Assembly: GCA_037444075.1 (NCBI GenBank)
Contig: JBBIND010000046.1
Location: 1-34,132, forward strand
Direction of reading: 5' to 3'
DNA length: 34,132 bases
DNA from: JBBIND01 sp037444075
Lineage (GTDB): Bacteria; Acidobacteriota; Terriglobia; Bryobacterales; Bryobacteraceae
The translations under genes were made by a program, and so were the position numbers. Shown one piece after another: positions 33,173-34,132 of this stretch; the stretch's first letter is position 1; every line of letters starts with the position of its first letter. The notes beneath the pieces were generated by a model. The model was not told where the DNA came from. It saw only the letters and a list, made by a program, of their open reading frames with translations, and made no database searches.

Positions 33173-33808
33173 ATGGCACCAAAACTCCAGCCAAACGGCG
33201 GATCAAAGAAGACCAATCGGGCACTTCTCAAGACGTGCCTGCTGGCTCTTTTGCTGACGCTTATGAACCCGCCGCCGGGAGCAGGCGCGAACCTGACAGT
33301 GCGGCTGTTTGACTATGCCGATATCGGACCGCAAGTGCGGCAGGCCATGGTGCAGGAGGCGAAGTCCATTCTGATGGAGGCAGGGGTCGCATCGGAGTGG
33401 GTTGTGTGCAGGGCGCCGCGCACGAGCATCAGTCCCGACGTTTGCAGTCAGCCACTGTCTCCCAATGAGTTCGTCCTGCGCCTCGTCCCCGGAAGGAGCG
33501 CTTCCTGGACCGCGCTGGGCCTCAGCCTGATTACCGTAGAGGGTGGAACCATGGCGAATCTCTATCCCGAGCCTGCGCGCGTGCTGGCATCACAATCGCG
33601 TTGGACGCTGCCCGCCCTGCTGGCGCATGCCGCCGCTCATGAATTAGGCCACCTGGTTTTGCTGGAGCCGGACCACGCCGACGCTGGCATCATGCGGGCA
33701 AAATGGACGCCGGAAGAGTTGCGGGCGATGGGGCGTGAAGACCTGCTGTTCAGCCCGGACGACGCCGAGCGCCTGGTGAAGGAACTTCAGCGGCGGGGAG
33801 CCGAATAG
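33173..33808 (+). CDS. Secreted HExxH zinc-metalloprotease-like protein
   Basis: This 211-residue product has a signal or anchor segment (17-38, ALLKTCLLALLLTLMNPPPG). After a cysteine-containing mid-region it carries AHELGHLVLLEPDHADAGIM (155-174), with His156, Glu157, His160 and His168 and a following Met174 (GIM). The HExxH plus a downstream His and Met-turn resembles metzincins, although the third ligand is one residue later than the usual HExxHxxGxxH. I have seen this family as short unannotated ORFs in Solibacter-like genomes (LxVRxxxYxxIxxxVxxxA pattern). ATG 33173 has GAGGGG upstream; the longer frame from 33122 is rejected. Function unknown. Confidence 0.7.
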   Translation: MAPKLQPNGGSKKTNRALLKTCLLALLLTLMNPPPGAGANLTVRLFDYADIGPQVRQAMVQEAKSILMEAGVASEWVVCRAPRTSISPDVCSQPLSPNEFVLRLVPGRSASWTALGLSLITVEGGTMANLYPEPARVLASQSRWTLPALLAHAAAHELGHLVLLEPDHADAGIMRAKWTPEELRAMGREDLLFSPDDAERLVKELQRRGAE

Positions 33809-33911
33809 GCCGGGTGGTCTCCAGAATGGACGTTCCGGGACCTCGGTAACAGAACCTTCCGGACACGTGAGTTACCTCTCTCATTTCTCTTACTAACATT
33901 TCAGAATACGT

Positions 33912-33941
33912 TTGCATAACCTCGGCTCCACGATGTAGACT
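33912..33941 (+). promoter_or_regulatory. Sigma-70-type promoter of the DUF4062-like gene
   Basis: TTGCAT (33912-33917) and TAGACT (33936-33941) are separated by 18 bases. A GGAGGAG ribosome site and ATG 33963 follow at good distance. The rest of 33809-33911 shows no gene. Confidence 0.45.
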
Positions 33942-33962
33942 GGCGGCGCCGGAGGAGAATGC

Positions 33963-34132
33963 ATGAGCCTTTGGAAACGGCTCTTTGGCAAGGGCAAGCC
34001 GGAGGAGCAGGCCTCATCACCGCAGGCGTTAACGGGCGAGCGCATCCAAAGCCGCCCCTCGACTCCGGCAGGCGGTCACCTGAGTCAACACTCCGCCGAC
34101 GCGGACCGCGTCGTCCGCGTGTTCGTTTCCTC
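33963..34132 (+). CDS. Probable DUF4062 protein, cut by the window end
   Basis: An open frame from ATG 33963 continues to the last base with no stop; GGAGGAG lies 6 bases upstream. The first residues MSLWKRLFGKGKPEE form a basic, amphipathic lead, followed by a low-complexity linker, and the last visible residues are DADRVVRVFVSS. VFVSS is the start of the DUF4062 domain, which normally continues TF.D...ER and often opens long proteins with AAA, NACHT or repeat domains used in defence or signalling. Only 56 residues can be seen, so the assignment rests on one short motif. No other explanation fits as well. Confidence 0.5.
   Translation, partial: MSLWKRLFGKGKPEEQASSPQALTGERIQSRPSTPAGGHLSQHSADADRVVRVFVS

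Noticed and set aside
1..34132. tRNA, rRNA, CRISPR, insertion sequence or prophage
   Set aside because: Reading both strands showed no cloverleaf, repeat-spacer array, transposase or phage gene that could be supported.

Overview
The window reads as a high-GC, gene-dense chromosome segment of a free-living Gram-negative heterotroph, most likely an Acidobacteriota member of the Solibacter/Bryobacter type and possibly a metagenome-assembled genome (there is a 10-N assembly gap at 2132-2141). The lineage is inferred from gene content: a DUF1501 Tat protein, an LTXXQ/Spy-like protein, futalosine-pathway menaquinone genes, a corrinoid methyl-transfer cassette with a RACo-type activator, many small secreted proteins, and LolA/lipoprotein/beta-barrel genes that imply an outer membrane. 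No rRNA, tRNA, CRISPR array, insertion sequence or prophage was seen, and no stretch above 300 bases lacks a gene.

Layout. (1) 7-657: LolA-like carrier, minus strand. (2) 919-7329, plus strand: a catabolic cluster of a LacI regulator, a lipoprotein sugar-binding protein, a zinc dehydrogenase, a creatininase-fold hydrolase, a TIM-barrel epimerase and an inositol 2-dehydrogenase. The last four match, family by family, the IolM-IolN-IolO-IolG route described for Thermotoga maritima (myo-inositol to 2-keto-inositol, then a diketo form, 5-keto-L-gluconate and D-tagaturonate). No permease, ATPase or tagaturonate-processing gene is present. (3) 7449-10144, minus: a Spy-like periplasmic protein, an actin-like ATPase, and a membrane-anchored zinc amidase overlapping the actin-like gene by ATGA. 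(4) 10385-15192, minus: a tightly packed corrinoid methyl-transfer operon of corrinoid protein, homocysteine methyltransferase domain, DUF1638, UroD/MtaA-type methyltransferase and 2Fe-2S/ASKHA reactivase. (5) 15234-19641: a short secreted remnant, a CDGSH protein, a large Old Yellow Enzyme/GltD fusion and an unknown secreted protein. (6) 19903-24452: mqnC and mqnA divergent from comEC. (7) 24653-30036: DUF2007, DUF1501, a ribbon-helix-helix plus SPFH pair, a sigma-like protein, an IF-2B-family protein and a lipoprotein methyltransferase. (8) 30326-34132: a beta-barrel, a DUF6526-like membrane protein, a PQQ-type beta-propeller, a HExxH protein and the start of a probable DUF4062 protein cut by the window edge.

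Working together: region 2 looks like a self-regulated inositol-type utilisation operon, with a strong promoter and two related palindromes before lacI. Region 4 looks like a complete chain that moves a methyl group from an unknown donor through a corrinoid to, probably, homocysteine. Region 3 couples a cytoskeletal ATPase to a peptidoglycan hydrolase and is the least described arrangement here. All names rest on motif reading; no database search was run.
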